DNA of 64,000 nt from Caenorhabditis remanei (GCF_010183535.1 NC_071328.1:7006001-7070000); one strand, 5' to 3'; shown: positions 45,501 to 63,200, numbered from the stretch's first letter. Notes: generated from the letters alone by a model not told the origin. Program-made: numbers and translations.

Positions 45501-48142
45501 TTCCGAAAGAGATAGTTCCGTAATCTCGGGGGGCCCCGTAGAATGAATAGCCACCATCCGAAAAGAGAGAAGGAAAAAAGTGAAAAGCTATCAAGGGCTA
45601 AAACGTCTCTAGTGTCGGAACACACTCCGAAGGCAGATCTCGATCAGTCTTGCCGCTGGCGGCCAAGGTGCGAAACATAGGAACCCGTTGGCAAATCCGC
45701 ATTCTTTGGAAGTGAAGAATCTGGCAGAATTTGAAATTTTCTGGCAAATCGCCAGTGAAAAGCTTCGATGAGCGAAAAGAGGGATATTCTATCCAATATA
45801 CCAGGTCAAGGATTTCTCAAAGGAATTTCACATGACTTGTTCAACCACAACACAGGTAAAAACAAAAGGAATCACATGATTGCAGGTATAGATTGCGGTA
45901 TATGGTAGATTCCTATTATTACAGATTCTTATCGTTTTCATTTTCTCGTAGTACATTGAAGACAGCAAACACGTCTTCCACGACATCTTCACATGCCCAC
46001 TCGATCCGGTGTGTGGCACCATCCTGCCATCCGAAATTTCGATGACAGAGAGGAGTTGTAGAAGTGAAAATAGTTGCCTCCTGCAAAAGTGTCTCCTGGA
46101 GGAATGAGAGATCCAGTTTGATTTTTTGGGAATATACATACAGATTATAGAGAGAAAAAAGAAATGGATATGAACGGATGAATGGCAGAAATAAACGATG
46201 GAGAAGAGATGATTATGCTTTCATTTCTTTCGTTTTGCAGAGAGATAAGAGAAATCAAGAACACGGTGAATGTGTGTGCGTGCTGGAACGGGGGTTCTGG
46301 ATGTTCTAGAAAAATAAGAGAAATCGAGGGAAAACATGGAAAGATTTCAGGGGGAAAATAAGGGAAATGTTATTTATTTATGGAAGCGTTCTTACAGTAA
46401 GTATACAATATTAGACAGTCTGATTAACTGAATTACTTTGAGCTATTCTCCTTTTCTGTCTATATCAAAGTACCAGACACAGAACTTTCATAATGCTATG
46501 GTTAATACGTCAGTCCAGAGCTTTCGTTCAAAACCCCGTTCTTCCTGACAAAAACAGTTACTTCTAGATTTAAAAAAACTTAGAAAAGTGAAGCGAATTC
46601 TGGGTGTTACAAAACAAAAAGAAAATCTTATTGCCCTAAACGTCAAAGTAACTGCAGAATATTCAAGAAAAGAATCCGAAAGGTAAGGATCGATCCGGCT
46701 AGGAACGGCTGGAACCGCAGGGTTCGAGCCCCATGATTAAGTCAATTATAATTGTTTTTCAAGCATTCAGTCCCGAAACAGATCAGATTTCCACAGGACA
46801 ACGATTTTTCCTTTTTAATCGCTGATATGAACTCTCCATAGCCGAAATTCTCCATTGTCAAATTTTTAATGTTCTTGAAAGCTCGAAAGACTCTTTTGAT
46901 CAGATTCCAATGCACTTTCTTTTTAAATTTCAATCGTTCTCAGATTATTTCAATGCTTCAACTTTGATCAGTAGTTCTGATGAAGTTAAGGCCGTGTTTC
47001 TTTCATTTTTCCATTACCCTAATGGAACCATTTCTCGGAAAAATTTCTTCGAAACAGTCCGATCGATCGATTAACATAAGATGTGATCCTTTTCTCAAAT
47101 ATTTTCTAAAATTGAAATACAGTTGACCTAATTATACCGAAATCTATTTCATGAAAATTGACTTCAACCTTTTGAACTACTCGTCTTTCATTGCTGTGGT
47201 TGTCTTGGTATTTTTGAAACTACGAAACGAAGACTTCAAAAATTCAAAAATAAAAGTGAAATCAAGGCAACACCGAAACTTTGCAAGAACCTTGATTGTT
47301 CATTAATCACAACAAATCTTGATTTGAATACAAAGAGAAAGGGAACCTGATCATTCATCAATACAGTAATCCCTCTCGGTCACTCTCACTTTTCGACCTG
47401 TCAACTTTCGAAATGTCTCCTTTTTGTCGTTTTCTGTTCTCCTGTCAATCAACACTTTCCTCATTTGAATCTTGAATTTGAATCTGTCTTTCATACTCTC
47501 ATAGTTGTCAGCTCATTTGTCACCTTTGTCACCTCGACTAGCCGCAGAATTCAAAAAGTTGTCTCTTCGGAAGCCTGCAGACGACCCAACTTCTCTCAAG
47601 ATGTCAATCTCTTCTGTACTTTATATCTAATAAGATCTTCCTTTTTCTCGACGAGTACAAGGTTATCATTCTTCATTTTAAATTGGGTATTTGGTATTCT
47701 CGACAACTTATTCGAGAAGGTCACAATATAAAAAACTTCAGAATATGAGATGAAAAAATCCGTCCTTCGTCGTTTCGGACGTCCTCGAAGACCTACACCG
47801 AAGATGTCCTACTTATTCATTGAGGTGGCCAATTTGGAAAATAAAATTTCAATTTTTCAGATTCTTTCGAATTTGGAACAGTGGGAGCTACTGGAGACCA
47901 AGGGACACAAAGAAACAGAGATTGGTGACAAAGACAAGACGAGGTCGAATGAATCAGAGGACTAGGGAATGAGAAGAAGAAGAAAGAGGAAATGACGTTT
48001 TATTTTTGAGGAGAAATGGAGAAATTTGAAAGTAAAAAGAGAAATTATGGGAACGTTCACCGTAAAGAGTTACCTTTTTGACAATCGCACAAACTGGAGA
48101 TGAGGGTTTGTAGTGGAGAGGGGAACGCCAAATAGATACCAT
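39559..48142 (-). CDS. long-intron gene, product unknown, 3' end not found
   Basis: Four exons fit by splice sites and phase: 48142-48074 (starts MVSIWRSPLHYKPSSPVC), 46080-45923 (EATIFTSTTPLCHRNFGW and RIEWACEDVVEDVFAVFN), 40449-40315 (TFPTLSSLLKMLPDSPSPR and ALALSDLQPQTGASTFS) and 39640-39559 (STRGVGGVSGDYMDKSGG). They total 148 codons, with introns of about 2.0, 5.5 and 0.7 kb. The splice phases (0, 2, 2, 0) agree across all three joins, which argues against chance. The last exon ends at a GTGAGT donor in phase 0, so more exons may follow, or the frame may read through to a stop near 39477. The composition changes from compact and acidic to Gly/Ser-rich. I do not recognise it. It is possible that the exons belong to two genes. 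Confidence 0.5.
40450..45922. other. large presumed intron, no gene seen
   Basis: About 5.5 kb, taken as an intron of the long-intron gene. It has GA- and CT-rich simple stretches (for example around 40970 and 42790-42860, and a CGTCGTCGACGACGACG run near 41187) and many TTACTGTA-type words. Open frames here are basic or low in complexity and have no splice logic. No RNA gene was recognised. Confidence 0.4.
46081..48073. other. presumed intron, no gene seen
   Basis: About 2 kb, taken as the first intron of the long-intron gene. A B-box-like GGGTTCGAGCCCC at about 46717 has no matching A box. Nothing else is supported. Confidence 0.35.
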
Positions 48143-48394
48143 TTGGTCCCGAATAAAGTTTTTTTGAAATATCGACAAAGGAGGAAGAGTGACTGAAAAA
48201 TGATTTAAGTACATATGAGTTTCAAGTAAATATTTCCAGTAAAAGAAACTTAAATCAAAACTAACCGAGGAGATCCAAACATTCAACTAGAATGATACTA
48301 ATACCAATGGAGAGCGAGTTATGACTATTCGAAGTGTTGTAGCCGAAGGGGTCAAGGAATGGAAAAAAATGAAAGAAGGCTTTTTGAAATTTCT

Positions 48395-48435
48395 TGACTA
48401 AAATTCCTAATTTTCTTGACTAAAATTCCTAATTG
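48395..48435. repeat. short tandem duplication
   Basis: TTTCTTGACTAAAATTCCTA occurs twice in immediate succession. Simple slippage-type duplication, with no further meaning seen. Confidence 0.7.
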
Positions 48436-48836
48436 GCGAAGCAGTAACCAGCAAAAGTAGTGAAATTCAATTATTTTTATATCTAGAAAATTCTCAATTG
48501 CTGAAAGATTAGTTCAATTGAGTCTGGTGAACCTTCAGACTTCCAGACTAGATCTTCGATATTCTGGAAACTCCCGAGGATTGAAAAATTGACAGAAAAC
48601 ATTTCTTGAATTCACTGTGATCTGGATTCAAAAGTTTTCGAAACATTTATGAACCAGCTCTAAATCCTCTGCATTGATATACCTTCTAAGTTTATTTATC
48701 TGTATCATTTACATACAGTGCCGACGTAAAACTTGTTGTTGATGTGTGTGTGATCTGTTGGAAACCCATTGAGAACCATTGAAAGCATTATTACTTGTTT
48801 GAAAACCATGAAAAATATAATACAAAAGAAACCATA

Positions 48837-50018
48837 TTATTTTCTTTGCCAATCAGGCCAAACTGCAAAAATTATTAGTTTTGGTCCAACGCTTATAGTT
48901 GCAGTTATTCCATCATCTCTACGAATATTGTAGCCACCGTGAAAATGAATATCAGCTATATTATCCCTGAAAAAAGAAGCATGTCATGGCTTTTGTAACT
49001 GAATGTGGATTCAGGTTTTAAGGTTTCTCAGGATCGAGATAAAGACTTGAAAAGTATGTAACTCACCATTTGTATACTCTTGTTCCTTCGAAAAGTTCAA
49101 TAAGATGCTCGACATCTTTAATAACTTCATTGAAGTTCCCACGTGTAACTTCGATTTGGAAACACCTCAATCGACTACTTCCTGTCATCCAATTTAATAA
49201 AAACATGTTGATTTCCAGACTGCTGAGGTTTGTATTTTTAATTTTCATACTCACACAATCGAGATCGATCAGATTATCAACAGTAAGCCAGAATCCATTT
49301 TTAATAATTAAAGTGGAAACTTTTTCGAACTTATACGGAAACTTGAACAGTTTCGGTGGGGATGCAACGATTAGAAGCTTTTCAGTTCCTCTGAAACTTC
49401 TTAGGACTTGAAGGAGATTTGGTTTCTTCAAATCATCCATATGATCATTGATGATCATTCTATTAATCGGAGATTTCTGTTTTTTATTAATCCAGTCAAC
49501 AATCCACGAACTATACTGATCAATACTGACAGTTCTTACAGTCGACCGGAACAAATTGCACACATAATCTGTGATAATTTTCAATCCTTGAGTATTATCA
49601 TCCCAAAAAGTCACCAAATATCCTGTTCTTTGATCGATAGCACATGTTATCATATGGCCAGATATCACTAGATTCTCTATTTTCTTGTATTTTTCCTTGT
49701 TGGCACTCTCGAAATGAAATCTGTATCCTCCAAACGATCCCAATACATTGTATGAATTATTATTTGTATTGATACAAACACCGACTCTTGGAACATGTCC
49801 ATTGAATAACTGAATACTCACTCTCGTTGATTTCTTTCTATGAATCTTTACGAGGATTCGACATCTTTTGGAGCACAGAGAGAGTGTCACTCTAAAAATA
49901 TTTATTTGAGATTCACATAGCTATTTTTTAAAACTTACAGTTCAGCGGGCTTCAAGAATTTGATAATTTCAGTCAAGACGAGTTGTGGAACAAAAAGAAG
50001 AGGGAATCGATGGGACAT
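48837..50018 (-). CDS. F-box protein with FBA_2 domain
   Basis: Exons in coding order are 50018-49939, 49891-49067 and 48966-48837, in phase, giving 344 residues. The F-box lies at the N-terminus (MSHRFPLLFVPQLVLTEI, then IKFLKPAELVTLSLCSKRC). The middle and C-terminal parts have the leucine- and hydrophobic-patterned FBA_2 layout, with late WMTGSSRL, a FxGTRVYKW stretch and a WPDW close to the end. Such fbxb-type proteins belong to a family hugely expanded in Caenorhabditis. They act as substrate receptors of SCF (SKP-CUL1) ubiquitin ligases and may have evolved against pathogens or foreign proteins. The gene is intact. It stands alone here and not in the usual tandem cluster. Confidence 0.9.
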
Positions 50019-51628
50019 TTTTGGAGATTGTGATGGGTGAAATCAATAAAGAGACAACGAGAATGAGATACCTACAATGGGTACGTGTCAAACAGAAACA
50101 GCCTCTGGGAAAAAGGTCAAAATGCATTATTTATCAGGATGAACAAATTTTATGAATATTTCAGAAAACATAGTAAGAAAGAATTCAAAATAAACATTTT
50201 TTGAGAAAATCAAAAGTTCATTTCTCCACTTGAAATCAAATTTGATTCTAGTCAATTATGAATTCGCTCTGAAGACCCTGGATATCACAAAACCTAAGTT
50301 CCATCTTCCGAATATTATTCCGGAAAAGTTTCGATTAGAAGTGTTTGCTTATGTGTCGGAATAATAGCAGATGACCAAGGACGTTTCCGATTCTCATTTT
50401 TCCGATCACATGGGATTTGAAAGGATTTAAGAATGTGTGTTGTGTATATATTTGTACATTCTATAGAAAGGGAACATCATGTAACTAAAAAGTTTCACTT
50501 ACGTAACTTTCGGAACGAACAAGAAAAATGAAAATGAGAACGTATTGTTCGAAACCTCATTCGTCTAGTTCTTCATTAAAAAATACTTTGGTAAAGGACT
50601 CCAGCGAACATCTTGATCCGAGCCAGCCAGAAAGATGAGACGTATTTCCTAGTTTCAAGTATATTACGGTCATTAAACAGACCAGCCGCCAAAAATGTTA
50701 CTAAAATTGGATGAAGATTTTCTAAAAGAGTCACGTCATCTCATTTTCATCGGAGACATTTGAAATTTGGAGATAAAAATAGGTAAAATATTGAAGGTCT
50801 TTGTTCTTGGACCATGTTTTCTATGAACACATGCGTAATCATAACAATAATATCCACAAAAATTGAGTTTTCGTCAGAGTTCCTTGAATCGAGACTATTG
50901 AGAACGTATTTTATTTCTGTTATTAGTTGAAAATCTATTGAATATCTTTCCCACCGTATTCTATTCTGGAAAAAGCTAAACTGAAAACTAGACCCTTCCA
51001 CTCGTTTCGACTGTTTTGAATGCCACTTGAATTCCAGAATCTTCTTCTCATAATTTTTGTAGTTTGATGTCTTACGAATTGATGGGAAGAGTCATTTCGC
51101 ATCGCGGCGGGAGTAAGTTCCACCGGTTTGAACATTGATCATGATGCATTCATACAGTTTTGTGTTGGAATTAGCATAAATCCTATTGGCAGGAGAAGCG
51201 ACGCAATCATTCTCAGTCAGTGGTGTCATAAAAAGCCAGTTCAGTTTTCTTTTTTACTGACGGTATGGTTTCTATCGGAAAAAAAGAGATTGGTGTTTGC
51301 AAAAGTGTAGAGTAGAAGTATATCCGGATTTTCCCCTCCACCGCAGCAGAATGTTACATATTCTATTGGATTGTGTGTCTGCATGTGTGCACCGCCAGTC
51401 GGACCGCCCGCCGGTCTCTTCGCCCCGCCCACAATCAGCTTCATCTACTTTTCCAACAGATGACAGATAGAGAAATATCGTGAGAAACTGGTAGACCCAG
51501 AAAATCTGAAAGTTTTCATTTCACACAGTTGGAGGTGTATCAGAGAAGATGGGCACTATAAAAGTGACACACTGGCCAGATTTTGGCAAGTAATCCGACT
51601 GAAGCTTCTTTTGCCAACAATCTACAAA
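50019..51628. other. intergenic stretch without a gene
   Basis: Between the F-box gene (minus) and the peptide gene (plus). I find no splice-consistent exons; open frames at 50747-51444 are short and AT-rich. It should hold both promoters. The last 100 bp before 51629 contain a TATA-like TATAAAAG near 51556, about 70 bp before the peptide ATG. Confidence 0.4.
51556..51563 (+). promoter_or_regulatory. TATA-like box of the Gly/Cys peptide gene
   Basis: CTATAAAAG lies about 70 bp upstream of the ATG at 51629, at a usual distance for a strongly expressed small secreted-peptide gene with a short 5' UTR. Confidence 0.5.
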
Positions 51629-52081
51629 ATGTCACTTGTTGCAAACATTTGCCAAACCGTAAGTCATCTAATGTACTGTAGAAAAAAGGAATTTAGTTAC
51701 AGTGATTAAATGAAAAGCTTTAAAACATAGAATTTCGAATAGGAGACCCAATCAGCATATATTCATGCTCCATTCTAGTCTATAGTAGTAACTTCTATAG
51801 TAAGTAAACGTAGCTATATCTACAGATTCAGTCATGATCAATTAGTGCTGGTGTAATGTAAGCCCATCTTTTCATTAATGGAATCAGATCTCCTCATTCA
51901 TTGTTCGCAAAAATTGAACCAGGGGACCTTCACTCACTCTGTAAATTTACAGGTAATGGTTATTTGCTTCGTACTTCTCGCCATCTCTACCAATGAGTCT
52001 CTCGCATGTATCGGAGGAGGCGGTGGTTGCTGCATGACTTCTGGATGTCCTAACCCATGTGCGGGATTCGGAAAGAAATAA
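51629..52081 (+). CDS. tiny secreted Gly/Cys-rich peptide
   Basis: Exons 51629-51658 and 51953-52081 join in phase 0 to give 52 residues. The first 28 form a signal peptide (MSLVANICQT, then VMVICFVLLAISTNESLA). The mature part would be about 24 residues, CIGGGGGCCMTSGCPNPC followed by AGFGKK. It has five Cys, a Gly run, and a Gly-Lys-Lys end of the kind that is trimmed and amidated in neuropeptides. Candidates are an antimicrobial-type or epidermal secreted peptide, or a neuropeptide-like one; the sequence alone does not decide. A TATA-like box lies about 70 bp upstream and an AATAAA follows at 52202. It is too short for most automatic predictions. Confidence 0.75.
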
Positions 52082-52909
52082 ATAAATACGTACTTCTTGG
52101 AAAATACACTGAACCATTGATAACTTTGCTTGTATTCCTGAAATTTGCTGTAAAAACTGTGAAAGCTCTTGTACAACCTGTGAAATATATATTGCATTTT
52201 GAATAAATATTTATTTTATCAACTTATGAAGTTTCATCTTGATTTTTTTCGTTTCAGAAAGGAACCAGTTTTATGCGCACAAAAAATGAAGAACGTTTTC
52301 CGAATCTCTGCATTTTGACGTGACAGTGTTTGCGTACCCAGCGGGAAATTTTCGCGGAAGTGTCAAATTCGATGTTTCCGATCTGTCAATTTTTCTGCCT
52401 CGTTTATTGGCTCCTTCGTCTTTAATATATATCTACCAGTTAAAAATAACATTTTTCCACTTTAATGGGGCTATTTATGACTTGTAAAAGTGTATTTTAT
52501 TCCAGTTTTTCTTTATTTACGAGTGTCGAGAAATTGTTTTTTTACAAATCTCAGTTTAGAGTTGGTCTGACAGCATTTTTCTACATGCTTATGTAGAAAA
52601 TGGAATAGTTGTCAAAAAAGGGAGAGAAATTTGGAAAAATGAGAAGAAAGTACATTGTTCGCCGTTCGTGAATAAGGAAAGATACGTAGCACACTTTGAC
52701 ATGTAATAATCCCATAGGTAAATGCAATCGACAGTGTTTCTGTTATAATGCCTTCGGGTCTTGTCTTTTCACAATTTCATTGCCTGTCGTTTCTGAAAAA
52801 TTATTTCGTATTCTTTTCCCAGTAGAAATAAAACTGCCAGTCTATACAACGTATTGTATTTTTTCTAAATTTTCGTTATAAATATTAAAGTAAAAGTTAT
52901 TTTAAGGTA
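52082..52909. other. intergenic stretch before psf-3
   Basis: Contains the peptide gene's 3' UTR with AATAAA at 52202-52207, then AT-rich DNA and the psf-3 promoter. No further gene seen. Confidence 0.45.
52202..52207 (+). terminator. poly(A) signal of the peptide gene
   Basis: AATAAA about 120 bp after the stop codon of the Gly/Cys-rich peptide gene. Confidence 0.6.
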
Positions 52910-53647
52910 ATGGCTGGACTGGGAAAACAGATCGTTGAATCCAAGTTTTTCGATCTGGACGACATCATAGCGAGCTCGGAATCCACGTCGTGCACATTTG
53001 AAATTGGCGAACTCAATCCAGGTACAAAATTTTTTGCAAAAACATCCGTCCCGACTTTTTTTTTTACCAAGTTGCCGAAATTGGGAGAAATTACTTGTCT
53101 GAACAAAAACAAATTTCCAAATGTTTCAGATTTTTTCCAAGAAATGGTCGGTATCGTGAAGCCTACTCAGAATGCGGAGGGATATGGTGTCGATACCCCT
53201 CTCTGGCTTCTGAATCCTGATATCATAAAAACCCCTGTGACGGTGAGATTCTACGAATCATCATTCAAAAATGTAATTTCATCTCAGATCCATCTCCCTC
53301 AAGCGTATAGTGTGAATATGCAAGGTGTTCTCAATGCCGATGCTCGGAATGTTAATCTTTCTCGAATGCAACAACAGTTCTATACAAACGGAATGCAGTT
53401 ATGCTACCTGACAAAAAAGCAAAATCCAGACGGTGCACTGAACCTGGCCCGGTGCCTGCTCTCTACGGTCACTCAACGGCTGGGAGGGATCATTTCAAGT
53501 TCGGCGAATCAAAGAACGAAAGGAGATCGTTTTGATGGTCTTGAGATCAAAGTGTTTTTAGAAGGAAAGCGATGTAAAGATGATATTGATCGGTGGTTAC
53601 GGCAGGACAATAAAAGTATGAGCAAAAAACGGAAGAGGAATTCGTAA
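52910..53647 (+). CDS. psf-3: GINS complex subunit PSF3
   Basis: Exons 52910-53021, 53130-53242 and 53288-53647 give 194 residues, near the usual 190-215. GINS, with CDC45 and MCM2-7, forms the replicative helicase in the nucleus. Marks of Psf3 are the N-terminal FFDLDDIIAS, TPLWLLNPDII (matching LPLWLA), the block IHLPQAYSVNMQGVLNADAR and VNLSRMQQQFY-NGMQL, which match the human segment in order. The C-terminus is basic (KKRKRNS). Both introns (108 and 45 bp) are multiples of three without in-frame stops, so an unspliced frame reads through the whole locus. The intron calls rest on splice signals plus better agreement with the family once they are removed. Confidence 0.88.
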   Translation: MAGLGKQIVESKFFDLDDIIASSESTSCTFEIGELNPGTKFFAKTSVPTFFFTKLPKLGEITCLNKNKFPNVSDFFQEMVGIVKPTQNAEGYGVDTPLWLLNPDIIKTPVTVRFYESSFKNVISSQIHLPQAYSVNMQGVLNADARNVNLSRMQQQFYTNGMQLCYLTKKQNPDGALNLARCLLSTVTQRLGGIISSSANQRTKGDRFDGLEIKVFLEGKRCKDDIDRWLRQDNKSMSKKRKRNS

Positions 53648-53787
53648 CATTTTCAACAATAACGTTATTATTCTCGATTTTTTCAGTTTAAGTTTAATTT
53701 TCTGTAGATAACCTTTTTCAATCTTTCTGTATTAATAATTGTGATATTCTAATTTTAATCTATATGTTTTACCGTTGAGTTTATCAT

Positions 53788-53793
53788 AATAAA
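53788..53793 (+). terminator. poly(A) signal of psf-3
   Basis: AATAAA about 140 bp after the psf-3 stop codon, before the shared upstream motif of icd-2 begins. Confidence 0.6.
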
Positions 53794-53935
53794 CCTACTT
53801 TCACATCGGAAATTCACGTTAGAAGGACCGAATTCATCAGAAAGACGGCTTCAAAATCGACTTTCTGTCTGAAAATGTTCATGGCCGCGGTCGTAAAAAA
53901 AGAGGGTAGAGTAGGAAAGCGTGCTCTACTGTTCT

Positions 53936-53970
53936 CGTTTGAACTGCGCGGCATCAGTTAGATGTGCAGG
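53936..53970 (+). promoter_or_regulatory. shared upstream motif, icd-2 copy
   Basis: CGTTTGAACTGCGCGG, a short spacer, then GTTAGATGTGCAGG, about 340 bp before the icd-2 ATG. A second copy with small differences lies about 300 bp before the wwp-1 ATG. It could be a common promoter element of these two housekeeping genes or a repeat remnant. Confidence 0.4.
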
Positions 53971-54299
53971 ACATGTAGTAAAGTGGAAACATCCGTCGTT
54001 TCTTCTAGAGAAGTTTCACAAATTTTGCGCGATTTTTTTTAATTTTTCAAAGTCTGTTCGTTTTTTAACGACAATCAAAAGATTACGAATTCGGCCGTTT
54101 TGAACTCACCGAAAAAATAGAGTACTCGCGTATTCTCCGTGCCAAAAATTCTTTTTTTTTGTTTTTAAAAATTAGGTAATATTGAAATTAATGGTGTTCG
54201 AAGAATATTCTCTTCGATGTCTGTTTTCTATCTTACATCTCGAATTTACCAATGGATTCACAATAATTCGTAATATTTTCAGGGTTCCCATATTAAACA

Positions 54300-54991
<692 letters not shown>

Positions 54992-55376
54992 CTTGTTTCC
55001 TGATGACCTTGCAGATACTCTTGTTATCCGTTGTATCTCTTGCTTATCCCGTTTTCCGTTCTAAGTAAAAGTTTATCGAACTTTACTCCTGTTATTTTTT
55101 CTTTGCAGATTTTTTCGAAAACGCATCTGTTAGAACTTCAGAAAACGTACTATACACAGAATCCCCTTTAGAAATTGGTTACTTCATTGTAACAAAACCC
55201 TATCAATTGAGTTGCACTGCAGTCGTTACTCAAACGCTGGTGATTCATCACTGCTATCATTTTTATCATTCGTTTATCAATTCCAGTTTCTTTTCGTACA
55301 GCAAACATCAATGGTAATCGCATGTGAGACAGCGAGGAAAGACTCATTTCACCAGGCAAGCGCGCCCCAACAAACA

Positions 55377-55415
55377 CGTTTGAATGCGCGGGCACAGCTG
55401 CGTTAGATGTGCAGG
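55377..55415 (+). promoter_or_regulatory. shared upstream motif, wwp-1 copy
   Basis: CGTTTGAATGCGCGGGCACA followed closely by GCGTTAGATGTGCAGG, about 300 bp before the wwp-1 ATG and in the same orientation as the copy before icd-2. Confidence 0.4.
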
Positions 55416-55684
55416 TCTTATGACAAAACGCATCAAACCAGCAGCTACCCGCAAGTTCCCGAGAGCTGTTATAGATTTTTCCAGTTTTTTTTTCTGAAAA
55501 TTTTATGTCCATATTGTAACCAGCGCATCTACAAACCCTGAAGTGCTAATTGATATCTCATTCATAGTAATATTGTCCATTAAACCGAGTATCGCGTGAC
55601 TTTACTTTTTTATGATTTATGCTTATGCTGTGACGTCAGAGAAGGAGCTGAAGTTTCGAAATTTCAGCCATTGTTCATGATCGA

Positions 55685-60258
<4,574 letters not shown>

Positions 60259-63200
60259 AAGGAAGAGTGCTGAAAGTTTCGAACTTTCAATGTTTTCCTC
60301 TACCTTTCACCACTTTTCTTATTTTGTCTTTGTATTCCTTCATATGAATTCTAATCAAAACTGTCCCATTCTTTGTGATAAACTTCCCATTCGTGTTGTG
60401 ATATTTTTGTCTCTCTTAGACTCGTCATTGTTCTTTCTTTTTTGTTCTGGGTATGTACTTATACACTTGATTTGTAGTAGATTTGCTTCGTCTAGAGAAC
60501 TTACGGTTTTTTTTCGAGGGGACAAGTGAAAAATTGGCAGAAAATTATGACATTTTGAAAGTGAAAACTTTAGCAAAAAACCTCCTTTGCAAAAATTCGA
60601 AAGTCCTCTTTCCCCCCACTTTGCTTGTAATTTCTGTATTCTTTTTATACTTGCTCCCATTTCTATAGCTGCCTTATTTTCGATATGGTTCCACTTTAAT
60701 TTTCTTTAGTTCCACATTGCGCCGGATGCCTTTTTTACCCATATACAGTACCACATCAAAAGTAATTTTTTGATTCCGATTAGAAATTTCAATAAAATCT
60801 TAAAAATAAAAGTAAGCTGTTTAAATAATTTCAAATCATCATGTATAAAATTAGAAACTAAAAAGACAATCAAAGTATGTGACACCGCCTTAGAAAGTCT
60901 CTGACGGGAAATTTTTCAAAAATTATATACTGAAGAATTGAAAAAAAGAAATGGAAAGCACGTATCAACATCGAAATTTTTGATCAGAATTTCAGAAGGA
61001 GTTCGAATTTCCGAATCAAGTCCTAAGCCACGCCCACTTTTTGCAAGAGAGATCAAAATCTCAAATAACAAATAAACATTCGAATCATTCATCAAGCTGT
61101 CTCTCTCGAAGTGCAAAAGATACGGGACCCCCTTCCAATGCTCACAAAATGGACGACCGGTCATTTGCTTCTTCTTCTTCTTCTTTTCGTGTTCCATGAA
61201 TCCCTCTTTCTTTCTCTCTCTGCGTCTCTCCACTCCTCACACTATCTCACTCACTTCCATCTTATTTCTATTCATTCATTCATTTATTTCGGTTTTCCTC
61301 CTCCCGTTTCTTCGACTTTCGATTTTTCGATTCTTACTATTCTCTTATTGAGTAGAAAGTAGATATTCAGGTAATTTAGAAGAAGGTTCTGGAATTTTTG
61401 ACATAATTTTCAAAAGTTGGCCGAACTTTTCAATGTCGGATGCTCAGTTACTCATAAATTTCAGTATATTGAGAAGAGAAAACCATAGAAATTAAAAAAA
61501 TGTTATTGAGAGGATTCATAAAATACTTTCTGGGTTTTTGATTCAGAACTGATCCCACATTATAGCTATAACAGTATTTATTCAGAGAGTAAACAAAAAT
61601 CAGAAGTGTCTTATAGAAGAAACATTTCTGAATCTCTTCTCCACTCTTCTTCTTTATACCGCATTAACTACTTTTTGGGGTTTTCTTTTATCTATTCGAC
61701 ATTGAATTCTTCCCTTTTTTCATTTGGTTTACGGTGATTACCATTTCATTTAGGTGTCTCCCGTCACTACGCCTTCGAATACATTCAGATATGTTCAATA
61801 ACCTAACTTTCTGAAACTGTTCAAATCCTCACAGAATAGAAAACGGAAAACAAGAAGCCACTGCTTCTTTCTTCTTCTTCTTCTTCTTCTGTTTTTGAAT
61901 CTGTTTTTCAGAAAACTTATCGGAAGAAAAAGGTTCTAATATCCACCCACCTCTTCCTTTTTTCTCAAATTTCTCATCATCTCATTAGCAACGAATCGTT
62001 TAGAATGTGCACATACTCTCAACAATTAGTAAATGAAATGGGGGAAGAGAGAAGAAATATAAAAAGAGAGTTGAGAGAAAAAGAAGAAATGTTGCACATG
62101 TGGCTGGTCAATGGTCCCTTTTTCTCTACAAAATTAGACACTTTTTGCTCCGAAAAAGAGAAGAGAAAGGGAGGAGGAGTTGGAGCAAAACACAATCAAT
62201 TTTGTCTTTTTTTCTTCGTTTTTCTCTTCTGTTGAGAAGAAGTTTTTGGGCTTGTCATACAACTTTTAAAAGTTCAGAGAGATCTTTTGGCTGGCTCTTG
62301 GTGATCGAAAAAAGCAACCCCAAATGTCTTGAACCAAGTGGCATCGTTGGTAGAGGGAAATATTTGTTAGTGGATTAGCTGTTAGACAAATGTCATTTCA
62401 TTTACCTGCCTTTGGACCATCTACCTTTGGAGCACTGTTATTTTTCTAATCGTAACTCCTCCGTCTTCCATTTTCCCCACCATTTAGTTCCTTCTAGCTC
62501 TTTTCTAATTCTAAATTAAAACTCAACACAAATGTTTCACTCATTCATCAAATAAGTAAGTAATTGATCTCTTTCTCTCTTCATTTTCTTCCCTCATACA
62601 TAAAAATCCGGATTCAAGTCATTCAACGTCTTCTACTTCTTCTTCTTCTTTTCCTCATCTTTTCATCTTCTTCCACCCTCTTTTTCTCCTTTTTTCCGTC
62701 CGTCTTCTCATCTCCGCCATTCCAACAATTTGGTTCTTTTTCCCGTTTTTTTTCTGTGTTGTCCCGACCAAAACTAAACTACTCTGCCATCAAATAGCCT
62801 AGTGGAGAACTCAATTTTAGTAGGCATTCCACCCAAAAAAACTAGCACTTTTCTTCGAACTTTTTGTCGTGAATTCCCAATTTTCTTAAAACGAAGAAAC
62901 ACTTGAAGACTGGAATTCTGCTGAGAAATATTCTAAAACTTCCATAGAAAGAGCATTCTATACGGTGGCTGTTAAAAACGAATTGTTGCAAAATGATTCA
63001 TGTAGCATTTGAACCGTTTCTTCTCAGTTCAATGATTGATCAACTTGTTTTGTTTATATTCCAAAGCAAAATACATATGAATATTTTTCGAAATTCAGAT
63101 ACGCATTGTATTCTGATTCATCAGAAAAATGCATGCATTTGTATTCTTTGCACGAATTCGATCAAACCTTCTTCAGCTCATTTTCAGTTTCAACATGCGT

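Noticed and set aside
46680..46735. Possible tRNA because of GGGTTCGAGCCCC
   Set aside because: The B box looks good, but no A box or D arm exists at the right distance and the stems do not pair.
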